A DNA stretch of 64,000 nucleotides from positions 1 through 64,000 of the forward strand of contig PKRI01000006.1 in assembly GCA_017577485.1 (NCBI GenBank), in the 5' to 3' direction. Position 1 is the stretch's first letter. Every line of letters begins with the position of its first letter. A program made the translations under genes and the position numbers. This DNA comes from Bacillota bacterium. Its GTDB lineage: Bacteria; Bacillota; Sulfobacillia; Thermaerobacterales; RSA17. Shown here one piece after another: positions 7,261 to 15,736 of this stretch. The notes beneath the pieces are model-generated. The model saw nothing but the letters and a program-made list of their open reading frames with translations, searched no databases and was not told the origin of the DNA.

Positions 7261-9623
7261 CGGCGCGTCGCTTGACGGCGCTCCTGCCGGCCGCGGCGGC
7301 GGTCCTGTGGCTGGCGGCGCTGGCGGGGTCGGCCTGGGGCACCTGGCACCTGGCCCGGGCCCAACCGCCCCTGGCCGCGTACGCGCCGCCGGAGGCGGTG
7401 AGCGGCGGCGGGCCCGCGGCCGCCGCGGCGCGGCTCACCATCGTGGTGGTCCAGGGTCTGACCTGGGCCGACCTGGCGCAACTGCCGGCCCGCGACGGGA
7501 CCACCGCCGCAGCGCTCCTCACGCCGCCGCCCGCCGGGGGCCGGGTGGACGCCGCCTACCTGACGGTGGGAGCCGGGGCGCCGGCGGTGGTCCCCGAACT
7601 GCCGGTGCCGCCCCTGGACCGCGGCGCCCGCTGGTGGGACGCCGCGGCGGGGGACCTGCACCGGCGCCTGGCGGGCGCGGACCCCGGGCAGGCTGCGGTG
7701 GTGGTCCCTGCCCTGGCCCGCCTGGCGTCGGCCAACCGGGACCGGTCGCCGGCGGTGACGCCGGGCTGGCTGGGGGAGGCGCTGGCCCGGTCGGGCCTGC
7801 GGGCGGCGGTCCTGGGGGAGGCCGACTTCGCCGGCCGGTACGACGGCCGGGGTGCGGCGCTGCTGGCCATGGACTCGGCCGGCACCGTGGCCTACGGCCG
7901 GCTGGAGGGCATGACCCGCCCGGACGATGCCTTCCCGGCGGGCGTGGGGCAGGACTGGGATGCGCTGTTGCTGGCCTGGGAGACCCTGCCCGGCGACGCC
8001 GCCCTGGTCGTCATTGAGAGCGGCGACCTGAGGCGCCTGGAGGCGGCGGCACCGCTGCTGGACCATGGGCGCTGGCTGCAGGCCCGGGAGCAGGCCCTGC
8101 AGCGGCTGCGCCGGGGCCTGGAACAACTGCTGGCGGCGGCGGCCCGCCGCCCGGGACGGAATCCCGTCTGGGTCCTGGCCGCCGCGCCGGCCCAGGCCCC
8201 TGCGGCGGCCGCCTTCGGCGTGCTGTGGACCTGGTCCGGCGAGGCGGCCGGGGAGGTGGAGAAGGATCCGGACGGCGGCGGGTCGGCCGGGCCTGGGGGG
8301 GCGGCGCTGCTGGGCTCGCCCAGCGCCCGCCGCTGGGGCGTGGTGCCGCTGACGGACGTGACGGCGGCCGTGCTGGCCGAACTGGGCGCGGGAACCGCGG
8401 CGCCGCTAGGGCGGGGCATGGCGGCGGGGACCGACCGCTACCCGTGGGACCTGCTGGCCCCCGCCGGCACCGCGCTGGAGGCGGCGCTGGCCGCCAATCA
8501 CGCCGGTCGGGTGCCGCTGATCCAGGGCTACGTGGTGGCGCTGATCGTCACGGCGGCCGCCGCCCTGGCCGCCGTGCGCTGGCGAGGCCTGGGGCGGGTG
8601 GTGGCCTGGGCGGCGCCGGGCATGGCGGCGGTGCCCCTGGCCTTCCTGCTGCTGCCGGGCCTGGGGATCCAGGAGGCGGCGCTCCGGGCCCTGGTGACCG
8701 GAGTCCTGGCGGCGGCCGCCTCCGTCTGGGCGTCCCGCCTGGGCACGGCCTGCGCCTTCGCGGTGCTGGCGGGCCTGACCGTGGCGGCGGTCGCTGCCGA
8801 CGTGCTGCTAGGCGGGACGGCCGCCGTCCGCTCGCCGCTGGGCCACTCGCTGCTGGTGGGGGCCCGCTATTACGGCATCGGCAACGAGTACGGCGGCGTG
8901 CTGGTGGGCTCGGCCGCCCTGGCCGGCGGCCTGGCGGCCGGCGCCGCCCGCGGCGCAGGGCCGCGGCCGGGCGCCGTGCGGGCGGGCCGCACCGGCCCTG
9001 CCGCGGCGCTGGCCTGCCTGGTGCCGGCGGCTGCGGCAGCGCTGCTGCTGCATCCGGGCCTCGGCGCCAACTTCGGCTGCGGCCTGGCGGCCCTGGCGTC
9101 CGCCGGCGTCCTGGCGCTGAAGGTCCCCGCGGCCGCGCCGCGGTCCCGGCGGGCGGCGGTCCTGGCGGCCGCGGGTGCCGCGGCCGCGGCGGCGGTGCTG
9201 ATCCTGCTGGATATGGCCGGCGGCGCCCAGGCCAGCCACATCGGCCGCGCGGCGCAGCAGGCCGCCGCCGCCGACTGGCAGTCCCTGCGAGAGGTAGCCC
9301 TGCGCAAGGTCCGGCTCAACTGGCGCCTGATCCAGTACGCCATCTGGAGCCGCATGTTCGTGGTCAGCCTGGCGGCCGTATCGGTGCTGGTGCTGCGGCC
9401 CGCCGCCGGGCTGCGCCGGCTGTCGCAGCGGGATCCGGGCCTGTTCGCCGGCATCGTGGCCGCCGTCATGGGAGCCGGGGCGGCGCTGCTGCTCAACGAC
9501 AGCGGGGTGGTGGCGGCGGCCACGGCCATGATCTTTCCCACCGCGGCGGCCGCCCACGCGCTGCTGGCCAGCGGCCGCCCGCCGGGTCCTGAGTCTGTTG
9601 ACACCCAGGTATCCCAAATCTAG
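7257..9623 (+). CDS. Large polytopic membrane protein with an N-terminal extracytoplasmic domain
   Basis: A 788-residue protein of unknown function. Residues 1-35 form a signal anchor. Residues ~60-410 are a soluble, probably external domain that opens with VVVQGLTWADL and contains VVIESGDLRRLE, faintly like a degenerate alkaline-phosphatase/sulfatase fold, but no metal-site residues are clear. The rest (~415-780) is a set of about ten membrane helices with the conserved-looking motifs ARYYGIGNEYGG, LGANFGCG and LNDSGVVAAA. Similar arrangements exist as uncharacterised proteins in spore-forming Firmicutes, as far as I recall. Translational coupling to the glycosyltransferase suggests an envelope role. 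The speD promoter overlaps its 3' end. Confidence 0.8.
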   Translation: MTARRLTALLPAAAAVLWLAALAGSAWGTWHLARAQPPLAAYAPPEAVSGGGPAAAAARLTIVVVQGLTWADLAQLPARDGTTAAALLTPPPAGGRVDAAYLTVGAGAPAVVPELPVPPLDRGARWWDAAAGDLHRRLAGADPGQAAVVVPALARLASANRDRSPAVTPGWLGEALARSGLRAAVLGEADFAGRYDGRGAALLAMDSAGTVAYGRLEGMTRPDDAFPAGVGQDWDALLLAWETLPGDAALVVIESGDLRRLEAAAPLLDHGRWLQAREQALQRLRRGLEQLLAAAARRPGRNPVWVLAAAPAQAPAAAAFGVLWTWSGEAAGEVEKDPDGGGSAGPGGAALLGSPSARRWGVVPLTDVTAAVLAELGAGTAAPLGRGMAAGTDRYPWDLLAPAGTALEAALAANHAGRVPLIQGYVVALIVTAAAALAAVRWRGLGRVVAWAAPGMAAVPLAFLLLPGLGIQEAALRALVTGVLAAAASVWASRLGTACAFAVLAGLTVAAVAADVLLGGTAAVRSPLGHSLLVGARYYGIGNEYGGVLVGSAALAGGLAAGAARGAGPRPGAVRAGRTGPAAALACLVPAAAAALLLHPGLGANFGCGLAALASAGVLALKVPAAAPRSRRAAVLAAAGAAAAAAVLILLDMAGGAQASHIGRAAQQAAAADWQSLREVALRKVRLNWRLIQYAIWSRMFVVSLAAVSVLVLRPAAGLRRLSQRDPGLFAGIVAAVMGAGAALLLNDSGVVAAATAMIFPTAAAAHALLASGRPPGPESVDTQVSQI

Positions 9624-9626
9624 AAT
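9598..9626 (+). promoter_or_regulatory. Strong sigma-A promoter of speD
   Basis: TTGACA (9598-9603), 17 nt, TAGAAT (9621-9626): a perfect -35 and a five-of-six -10 box, overlapping the stop codon of the preceding gene. The transcript would begin near 9633 with an untranslated leader of about 85 nt. Confidence 0.8.
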
Positions 9627-9718
9627 GGGTTGCGGTGTATCCGGGGTCACGCCGCGAGGCGGGACGCAAGAAGGGTTGTGTTAACCGACGCTCGGAGCCG
9701 AAGAGGGGGGCGGTGCCG

Positions 9719-10120
9719 GTGAAGGCGCTGGGGCGCCATGTGCTTGCCGAGATGTATGACTGCAACCCGGAGATCCTGAACGACCGACGGCGCGTCGAAG
9801 AGATCATGGTCAACGCGGCCCTGGCAGCCGGCGCCGAGATCCGGGAAGTCGCGTTCCATCAATTCAGCCCGCAGGGAATCAGCGGCGTGGTGGTCATCTC
9901 CGAATCCCACCTGGCCATCCACACCTGGCCCGAATACGGCTATGCGGCGGTCGACGTGTTCACTTGCGGCGAGCGCGTGGACCCGTGGGACGCCTGCAAC
10001 TACCTGGTGGAGCATTTCCAGTCCGGGCGGATGACGGCCACCGAGGTCAAGCGCGGGATGTTTGACCCGGCCGTCCTGGCCCGGGCGTCCGGGGCCGCCG
10101 CAGGTACCACCGTGGGTTGA
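9719..10120 (+). CDS. speD: S-adenosylmethionine decarboxylase proenzyme
   Basis: Prokaryotic class 1 SpeD of 133 residues. The self-cleavage motif is ESHLAIHTWPE: Ser63 becomes the pyruvoyl group after cleavage between Glu62 and Ser63. His68 and Cys83 (FTCG) are the other processing and catalytic residues; numbering is the same as in Thermotoga SpeD. The enzyme makes decarboxylated SAM, the aminopropyl donor for spermidine, and so generates methylthioadenosine, which mtnP at 11261 recycles. The GTG at 9719 is chosen because AGGGGGG lies 8 nt upstream; GTG 9713 is possible. It is followed at once by a terminator. Confidence 0.95.
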   Translation: MKALGRHVLAEMYDCNPEILNDRRRVEEIMVNAALAAGAEIREVAFHQFSPQGISGVVVISESHLAIHTWPEYGYAAVDVFTCGERVDPWDACNYLVEHFQSGRMTATEVKRGMFDPAVLARASGAAAGTTVG

Positions 10121-10130
10121 CCGGCTTCGC

Positions 10131-10159
10131 GCGGACCATCCCGGTCCGCTTTTTGTTTT
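10131..10159 (+). terminator. Intrinsic terminator after speD
   Basis: Perfect stem GCGGACC/GGTCCGC (10131-10137 and 10143-10149) with a 5-nt loop, followed by TTTTTGTTTT (10150-10159). Confidence 0.92.
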
Positions 10160-10222
10160 GAGGTCGCTTCCGAGGTCGCCGGTTCCCGTGCCCACGGCCG
10201 GCGAAGCGGGGAGGAGTCGCAG

Positions 10223-10681
10223 TTGGCGGATCAACGCACCTTCGTCATGATCAAGCCCGACGGCGTGCAGCGGGGCCTGGTGGGCGAGATCATCGGCCGC
10301 CTGGAGCGCAAGGGCCTTAAACTGGTGGGCCTGAAGATGCTCCAGGTCGGCGAGGACCTGGCCCGCCGGCACTATGCCGTCCACGAGGGCAAGCCGTTCT
10401 TCGAGGGGCTTATCCGCTTCATCACCAGTTCGCCCGTGGTGGCCATGGCCTGGGAGGGTCCCGACGCCGTGGACGTGGTCCGGCGCATGCTGGGGCCCAC
10501 CGACGGCCGGCAGGCGCCGCCCGGCACCATCCGCGGCGACTTCGGCCTGGATGTGGGCTACAACCTGGCCCACGCGTCGGATTCGCCGGAGTCGGCGGCC
10601 CAGGAACTGGCGCTCTGGTTTGCCGACGGCGAACTGGTGGGCTACCAGCGCGCCGTGGACCCCTGGCTGCGGGAGGCGTGA
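10223..10681 (+). CDS. ndk: Nucleoside diphosphate kinase
   Basis: A 152-residue NDK that transfers the gamma phosphate of ATP to other NDPs through a phosphohistidine. His117 in NLAHASDS is the active-site residue; the usual glycine after it is alanine, a variant also known from Thermus-type enzymes. MIKPDGVQR near the N-terminus is typical. The TTG start is supported by GGGGAGGAG 6 nt upstream. It lies between the speD terminator and a MarR gene and may be read from its own promoter, which I could not identify. Confidence 0.96.
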   Translation: MADQRTFVMIKPDGVQRGLVGEIIGRLERKGLKLVGLKMLQVGEDLARRHYAVHEGKPFFEGLIRFITSSPVVAMAWEGPDAVDVVRRMLGPTDGRQAPPGTIRGDFGLDVGYNLAHASDSPESAAQELALWFADGELVGYQRAVDPWLREA

Positions 10682-10732
10682 CACCTCCCGGCGGCGAAGG
10701 TAACGCCGTGACGCGGGGGGAGCGGAGAAGGC

Positions 10733-11233
10733 GTGCCGTCGCCCGATGACACCCCGGCCGCGGGGGGGCCCGCGCCGGGCACCGATCCCGAGCTTGACGA
10801 GCACGTGCGCGACATCGAGTTCCTGCTGCGCAGCGTGGCCGTCATCGTCCGGCAGCGCGGCCGCCAGATCCTGAGCAACTTCGAGATCACGCCCCCGCAG
10901 TTCGACGCGCTCCTGCACCTGGTGGACCACGGCAATCTCACCATGGGCGAGCTGTGCGCCCGGCTCTACCTGGCTTCCAGCACCGTCACCGACCTGGTGG
11001 ACCGCATGGAACGGGCGGGGCTGGTCATGCGGGAGCGGGACCCCGGCGACCGGCGCGTGGTCCGGCTCAAGCCCCTGGACAAGGGTCACGCCCTGGTGGA
11101 GGCCGTCATGGCCGCCCGGCTCAACTACCTGCACGGCATCCTGCACCGCATCGACGCCGCCGAGCGGCGCCAGTTGATCGCCGCGCTGCGCCACATCCAC
11201 GACGTCATGACCGAGGCCGAGGTCCAGGGGTAG
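10733..11233 (+). CDS. MarR-family transcriptional regulator
   Basis: The 166-residue protein has a winged helix of MarR type: FEITPPQFDALLHLVDHGNLTMGELCARLYLASSTVTDLVDRME, with the wing RERDPGDRRVVRLKPL. The helices before and after it would form the dimer interface. The first ~20 residues are disordered (Pro/Gly-rich). It is followed 27 nt later by mtnP and may control the methionine-salvage genes, but ligand and operator are unknown. GTG start behind GGAGCGGAGAAGG. Confidence 0.88.
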   Translation: MPSPDDTPAAGGPAPGTDPELDEHVRDIEFLLRSVAVIVRQRGRQILSNFEITPPQFDALLHLVDHGNLTMGELCARLYLASSTVTDLVDRMERAGLVMRERDPGDRRVVRLKPLDKGHALVEAVMAARLNYLHGILHRIDAAERRQLIAALRHIHDVMTEAEVQG

Positions 11234-11260
11234 GACCGCCCCTACCGAGGAGGGTTTGCC

Positions 11261-12085
11261 GTGTCGGCGCGCATCGCCATCATCGGCGGAACCGGCGTCT
11301 ACGATCCCGAGATCCTGGACGACGTCCGCGAGGAACGGGTCGAGACCCCGTACGGGCCCGTCACCGTCAACCTGGGCCGCTTCGAGGGCCTGGAGGTGGC
11401 GTTCCTGGCCCGGCACGGCCGCGGCCACCAGGTGCCGCCCCACCGGGTCAACTACCGGGCCAACATCTACGCCCTGGCCCTGCTGGGGGTGGAGCGGGTC
11501 ATCGCCACCAACGCGGTGGGCTCGCTGCGGGAGCGCTACGCCCCGGGGCACTTCGTGCTGCCCGACCAGTTTCTCGACTTCACCCACGGCCGCCCGGCCA
11601 CGTTCTTCGAGGGCGGCGAGGCCGGCGTCTACCACGTGGACGTGACCGAACCCTACTGCCCCCAGGTGCGGCGCGTCCTGCACGAGACCGGACGCCCCCT
11701 GGGACTCACGGTCCACGACGGGGCCGTATACGTCTGCACCCAGGGCCCGCGCTTTGAGACCCCTGCCGAGATCCGCATGTTCGAGCGTCTGGGCGGCGAC
11801 CTGGTGGGGATGACCTCGGTGCCCGAGGTGGTGCTGGCCCGGGAGGCGGGCCTCTGCTACGCCAGCGTCGGCATGGTCACCAACTATGCCGCCGGGCTGG
11901 TGGACTACCCGCTGTCCCACGAGGAAGTGCTGGAGGTCATGGCCCGCAACGTGGCCAACCTGCGGACGCTGATCATGGAGGCCATCGTCCGCATCCCCGC
12001 CGAGCGGGCCTGCGGCTGCGCCCAGGGCTCGCCGCTGGCGCAGCGGCTGCGGGCCGGGGCGCGGGCGGGGAGCGAGCCCCGTTGA
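11261..12085 (+). CDS. mtnP: 5'-methylthioadenosine phosphorylase
   Basis: A 274-residue PNP/MTAP-family phosphorylase. IGGTGVYDPEIL forms the phosphate loop, RHGRGHQVPPHRVNYRAN is the family signature, and SVPEVVLAREAGLCYASVGMVTNYAAG holds the purine-site residues. It splits methylthioadenosine, the by-product of polyamine synthesis, into adenine and methylthioribose 1-phosphate. Adenosine or methylthioinosine may also be substrates. GTG start with GAGGAGGG upstream; the stop overlaps the TTG start of ahcY (TTGA), so the two are coupled. Confidence 0.92.
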   Translation: MSARIAIIGGTGVYDPEILDDVREERVETPYGPVTVNLGRFEGLEVAFLARHGRGHQVPPHRVNYRANIYALALLGVERVIATNAVGSLRERYAPGHFVLPDQFLDFTHGRPATFFEGGEAGVYHVDVTEPYCPQVRRVLHETGRPLGLTVHDGAVYVCTQGPRFETPAEIRMFERLGGDLVGMTSVPEVVLAREAGLCYASVGMVTNYAAGLVDYPLSHEEVLEVMARNVANLRTLIMEAIVRIPAERACGCAQGSPLAQRLRAGARAGSEPR

Positions 12086-13335
12086 GTTCCATGATCCGCG
12101 ATCCGTCGCTGGCGCCCTCCGGATGGCGGAAGCTGCGCTGGGTGGAGGCCCGGATGCCGGTGCTGGCCTACCTGCGGCCTCGGATCCGCCGGGAGGGGTG
12201 GCTGCGCGGCCGCCGCGTCGCCATCTGCCTGCACCTGGAGGCCAAGACCGCCCACCTGGCCCGGATCCTGCAGGAGGCCGGCGCCGAGGTGGCCATCTGC
12301 GGGTCCAACCCGCTGTCCACCCAGGACGACGTGGCTGCCGCCCTGGCCGAAACCGGCGTGCGGGTCTACGCCTGGCACGGCGCCGACACCGCCCAGTACC
12401 GGGAGTTCATCCGGCGGACGGTGGAGTTCGGGCCGGAACTGGTCATCGACGACGGCGGCGACCTGGTCAACGTCCTGCACAACGAGCGGGCCGACCTGGC
12501 CGACGGCGTCCTGGGCGGCAGCGAGGAGACCACCACCGGCGTGCAGCGCCTCAGGGCCATGGCCGCCGAGGGGGCGCTGCGCTTTCCCATGATCGCCGCC
12601 AACGACTCCCGGGCCAAGTACCTGTTCGACAACCGCTACGGCACCGGCCAGTCGGTGTGGGACGGCATCATGCGTTCCACCAACCTGGTGGTGGCCGGCA
12701 AGACCGTGGTGGTCATCGGCTACGGCTGGTGCGGCAAGGGCGTGGCCCTGCGGGCCCGGGGCCTTGGCGCCCGGGTCGTCGTCTGCGAGGTGGACCCGGT
12801 GGCGGCCAACGAGGCGCTGTTGGACGGCTGCGAGGTCATGCCGTCCCTCAAAGCGGCCGAGGTAGGGGACATCTTCATCACCGTCACCGGCTGCCGGGAT
12901 GCCCTGGCGGCGCCCCATTTCGAGCGCATGAAGGACGGCGCCCTGCTGGCCAACGCCGGCCACTTCGACGTGGAGATCAACAAGCACGACCTGCGGCGGC
13001 TGGCCCAGGAGGTGGAGCAGGTCCGGCCCCACGTGGAGGCCTACCGCCTGGCCGGCGGCCGCACCCTGTACCTGCTGGCCGAGGGACGCCTCGTCAACCT
13101 GGCGGCCGGCGACGGGCACCCCGCCGAGATCATGGACATGTCCTTCGGGGTGCAGGTGCTGGCCCTCCGCTATCTGGTGGAGCACGCCAGGAAACTTCCC
13201 CGCGACGTCATCCGCCTGCCGGGCGAGGTGGACGAGGCGGTGTGCCGCATGCGCCTGGAGGCCCTGGGCATCGCCATCGACACGCTCACCCCGGAGCAGC
13301 AGGCTTACCTGAGCAGCTGGCAGGAGGGCACGTGA
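12082..13335 (+). CDS. ahcY: S-adenosylhomocysteine hydrolase
   Basis: A 417-residue SAHH: substrate motifs NPLSTQDD (76-83) and EETTTG (149-154), Lys179 and Asp183 in KYLFDNRYGTGQS, and the NAD loop GYGWCGKG (213-220). The C-terminal extension ending in Lys-x-x-x-Tyr that completes the NAD site in eukaryotic enzymes is absent, as in archaeal and Thermotoga-type proteins. It removes SAH left by methyltransferases, giving homocysteine and adenosine. Because a SAH/MTA deaminase follows directly, S-inosylhomocysteine may be the true substrate, as described for methanogens; this is inference. TTG 12082 overlaps mtnP; ATG 12091 is an alternative. Confidence 0.95.
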   Translation: MSSMIRDPSLAPSGWRKLRWVEARMPVLAYLRPRIRREGWLRGRRVAICLHLEAKTAHLARILQEAGAEVAICGSNPLSTQDDVAAALAETGVRVYAWHGADTAQYREFIRRTVEFGPELVIDDGGDLVNVLHNERADLADGVLGGSEETTTGVQRLRAMAAEGALRFPMIAANDSRAKYLFDNRYGTGQSVWDGIMRSTNLVVAGKTVVVIGYGWCGKGVALRARGLGARVVVCEVDPVAANEALLDGCEVMPSLKAAEVGDIFITVTGCRDALAAPHFERMKDGALLANAGHFDVEINKHDLRRLAQEVEQVRPHVEAYRLAGGRTLYLLAEGRLVNLAAGDGHPAEIMDMSFGVQVLALRYLVEHARKLPRDVIRLPGEVDEAVCRMRLEALGIAIDTLTPEQQAYLSSWQEGT

Positions 13336-14666
13336 TGAGCACCGCAGGTTTCCGCATCGATGCCGGGTGGGTGGTGACGCCCGACGACGACGGGGGCGTC
13401 CAGGTGCTGACCGGCGTCACGGTGGCTGTGCGCGGGACGCGCATCGAGTACGTGGGTCCCGAGGCCGGCCTGCCTGAGCCGCTCCGGTCCCTGGAGCGGG
13501 TGGACGCCAGGGACGGCATCGTGATCCCCGGCTTCGTCAACACCCACAACCACGCGGCCATGACGCTGCTGCGCAGCTACGCCGACGACCTGCCGCTGAT
13601 GCGCTGGCTCCAGGAGAAGATCTGGCCGGCCGAGGCCCACCTGACCGGGGAGGACGTGTACTGGGGCACCCTGGCCGCCTGCGCCGAGCAGATCCGCTCC
13701 GGCATCACCGCCTTCGCCGACATGTACTTCTTCATGGACGACGCCGCCCGGGCGGTGGACGCATCGGGCATGCGGGCCCAGTTGAGCCGGGGCCTGGTGG
13801 CGGTGACGCCCGGCGCCGACCGGGCGCTGCGGGAGGGCGTCGAGTTGTTCGAGCGCTGGCACGGCCACGACGACGACCGCATCACCGTGGCCCTGGCGCC
13901 CCACGCGCCCTACACCTGTCCCGACGACTTCGTCCGCGAGGTGCTGGCCGAAGCCCGGCGGCTGGAGGCCCCCATCCACACCCACCTGGCCGAAACCCTG
14001 GACGAGATCCGGCAGCTCGAGGAGCAGCGCGGCCTGACGCCCATCCAGTGGGCGGTGCAGGTCGGCCTGGTGGAGCGGCCGGTGCTGGCGGCCCACTGCG
14101 TGCACCTGACGGCCGAGGATATCGGCCTGCTGGCCGAGCACCGCATCGCCGCCTCCCACAACCCCATCAGCAACCAGAAGCTGGCCAGCGGCGTGGCGCC
14201 GGTGGTCCAGATGCGGCAGCGGGGGGCGCTGGTGGCCCTGGGCACCGACGGTGCCTGCAGCACCAACCACCTGAACTTCTTCGAGGAGATGCGTTCCGCC
14301 GCGTGGCTGCAGAAGGTGACGCGGATGGACGCCTCCGCCCTGCCGGCCCCCGAGGTCTTCCGCATGGCCACCGTGGACGGCGCCCGGGCCTTGGGCTATC
14401 CCGACGTGGGCCGCGTCCGGGAGGGCTACCGGGCGGACCTGGTGGTGCTGGACGCCTCGGCCGTCCACATGGCGCCCCGGCACGACGTGGTGTCGCTGGT
14501 GGTCTACTCGGCCCAGACGGCCGACGTCCGCGACGTGTGGATCCACGGCCGGCCGGTGCTGCGGGACCGGCAGATCGTCACCTTCGACGAGCGGCGGGCG
14601 GTGGAGGAGTGCCGGCGCCGCGGCCTGCGGCTGGCGGAACGGGCCGCGGCGGCCGCGGGCTCCTGA
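13335..14666 (+). CDS. mtaD: 5-methylthioadenosine/S-adenosylhomocysteine deaminase
   Basis: A 443-residue amidohydrolase. The metal-binding HxH is His71/His73 in NTHNHAAMTL; further ligands and catalytic residues sit in IHTHLAET, HCVHLT and GTDGACSTNHL. The match to MtaD (Thermotoga TM0936 type) is clear along the whole length. It deaminates MTA and SAH to the inosine forms. Start ATG overlaps the ahcY stop (TGATG) with AGGAGG 7 nt upstream. A long open frame continues upstream through ahcY in another frame, but that is a GC-driven shadow. Confidence 0.93.
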   Translation: MSTAGFRIDAGWVVTPDDDGGVQVLTGVTVAVRGTRIEYVGPEAGLPEPLRSLERVDARDGIVIPGFVNTHNHAAMTLLRSYADDLPLMRWLQEKIWPAEAHLTGEDVYWGTLAACAEQIRSGITAFADMYFFMDDAARAVDASGMRAQLSRGLVAVTPGADRALREGVELFERWHGHDDDRITVALAPHAPYTCPDDFVREVLAEARRLEAPIHTHLAETLDEIRQLEEQRGLTPIQWAVQVGLVERPVLAAHCVHLTAEDIGLLAEHRIAASHNPISNQKLASGVAPVVQMRQRGALVALGTDGACSTNHLNFFEEMRSAAWLQKVTRMDASALPAPEVFRMATVDGARALGYPDVGRVREGYRADLVVLDASAVHMAPRHDVVSLVVYSAQTADVRDVWIHGRPVLRDRQIVTFDERRAVEECRRRGLRLAERAAAAAGS

Positions 14667-14691
14667 GGCGCCGGTCCCGGGCGCGCCCGCT

Positions 14692-15639
14692 TCAGTAGCC
14701 CGCCCGCTTGTCGACCACGTTGCGCAGGGGCAGGCCCCGGCGATAGCGGTCCAGGTTGTCGGCGAAGATCTCCACGGCGCGGCCGGTGTAGTCCCGCTGC
14801 TGGCCGGCGATGTGGGGCGTGATCAGCACGTTGGGCATGCGCCAGAGGGGGCTGGATTCGGGCAGGGGCTCCTCGGCGAAGACGTCCAGCACCGCCCCGG
14901 CCAGGCGGCCCTCCTGCAGCGCCTTCACCAGCGCCGGTTCGTCCACCAGGGCGCCGCGCCCGATATTGATCAGGTAACCTTCCGGGCCGATCCAGGCCAG
15001 TTCCCGCGGCCCGATGAGCCCGTGGGTCTGGGGCGTCAGCGGGCACGCCAGCACCACCCAGCGGGAGCGCGTGAGCACCTGCTCCAGGCCGTCGGGACCC
15101 AGGACCTCGTCCACGTGGGGCGTAGGCTGGGGATTCCGCCGCACGCCCAGGACCCGCATGCCGAAGGCCTGGGCCCGCCGCGCCACGGCCTGGCCGATGG
15201 CGCCCAGGCCCACGATGCCCAGGGTGTCGCCGGCCAGTTCGGCCACCGGCACCGTCAGCCAGCGGGCGGCGGCCTGCTGCAGCACCAGGCGGGGCAGGTT
15301 CCGGGCCAGCGCCAGGATGCCCATCATCACGTGGTCGCCGATGGTATCGGCGTGCATTCCCCGCACGTTGGTCAGGACCACGTCCGACGCCACCAGTTCG
15401 GGGAACAGCAGCCGCTCCACACCCGCGTAGGTGGTCTGGATCCAGCGCAGCCGCCGGGCCAGGGCGAACAGTTCCGGCGTCAGGTGGGGCCCGAACCAGA
15501 CCTCCGCCTCGGCGGCGGCGGCCTTCAGGGCGTCGGCGTCGTCGCGGCGGACCTCCACCAGGTCGAACCCCGGCGCCGCTTCCCGGATGCGCCGGCGCAG
15601 CGGATCCGTCAGCGCCACGGTGGTCACGATGGTGGGCAC
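14692..15639 (-). CDS. D-2-hydroxyacid dehydrogenase (NAD-dependent)
   Basis: A 315-residue member of the D-isomer 2-hydroxyacid dehydrogenase family. The Rossmann motif GLGAIGQAVARRAQAFGMRVLGV is followed by a basic residue pair (RRNP), which could favour NADP. The catalytic Arg, Glu and His lie in INIGRGALVD, DVFAEEPLP and ITPHIAG. The substrate (glyoxylate, hydroxypyruvate, phosphoglycerate or other) cannot be read. The GTG at 15639 is chosen because GGGGGTGA lies 6 nt upstream; the TTG two codons earlier would sit directly on the ribosome binding site. Convergent with mtaD, divergent from the next gene. Confidence 0.87.
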   Translation of the reverse strand: MPTIVTTVALTDPLRRRIREAAPGFDLVEVRRDDADALKAAAAEAEVWFGPHLTPELFALARRLRWIQTTYAGVERLLFPELVASDVVLTNVRGMHADTIGDHVMMGILALARNLPRLVLQQAAARWLTVPVAELAGDTLGIVGLGAIGQAVARRAQAFGMRVLGVRRNPQPTPHVDEVLGPDGLEQVLTRSRWVVLACPLTPQTHGLIGPRELAWIGPEGYLINIGRGALVDEPALVKALQEGRLAGAVLDVFAEEPLPESSPLWRMPNVLITPHIAGQQRDYTGRAVEIFADNLDRYRRGLPLRNVVDKRAGY

Positions 15640-15736
15640 TGCCAATCACCCCCGGTCACCCTTCGCGAAGGGCCGGGCGCCTCCCTGTCGCATGGGGGCG
15701 CCGCCCCGGTCATAGCCTCCCGGTGGGGGGAGGCAA

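Noticed and set aside
9647..11920. 757-codon minus-strand frame over speD, ndk and mtnP
   Set aside because: Shadow of well-supported plus-strand genes; it also runs through the terminator after speD.
12123..13334. Upstream extension of the mtaD frame through ahcY (847-codon frame)
   Set aside because: The ATG at 13335 has a good ribosome binding site and matches the family N-terminus; the upstream part translates ahcY out of frame into Arg/Gly/Pro-rich sequence.
15659..15672. CCCTTCGCGAAGGG palindrome between two divergent genes
   Set aside because: A 14-bp GC palindrome is not rare at this composition, and no promoter boxes could be placed around it. Kept only as a note.
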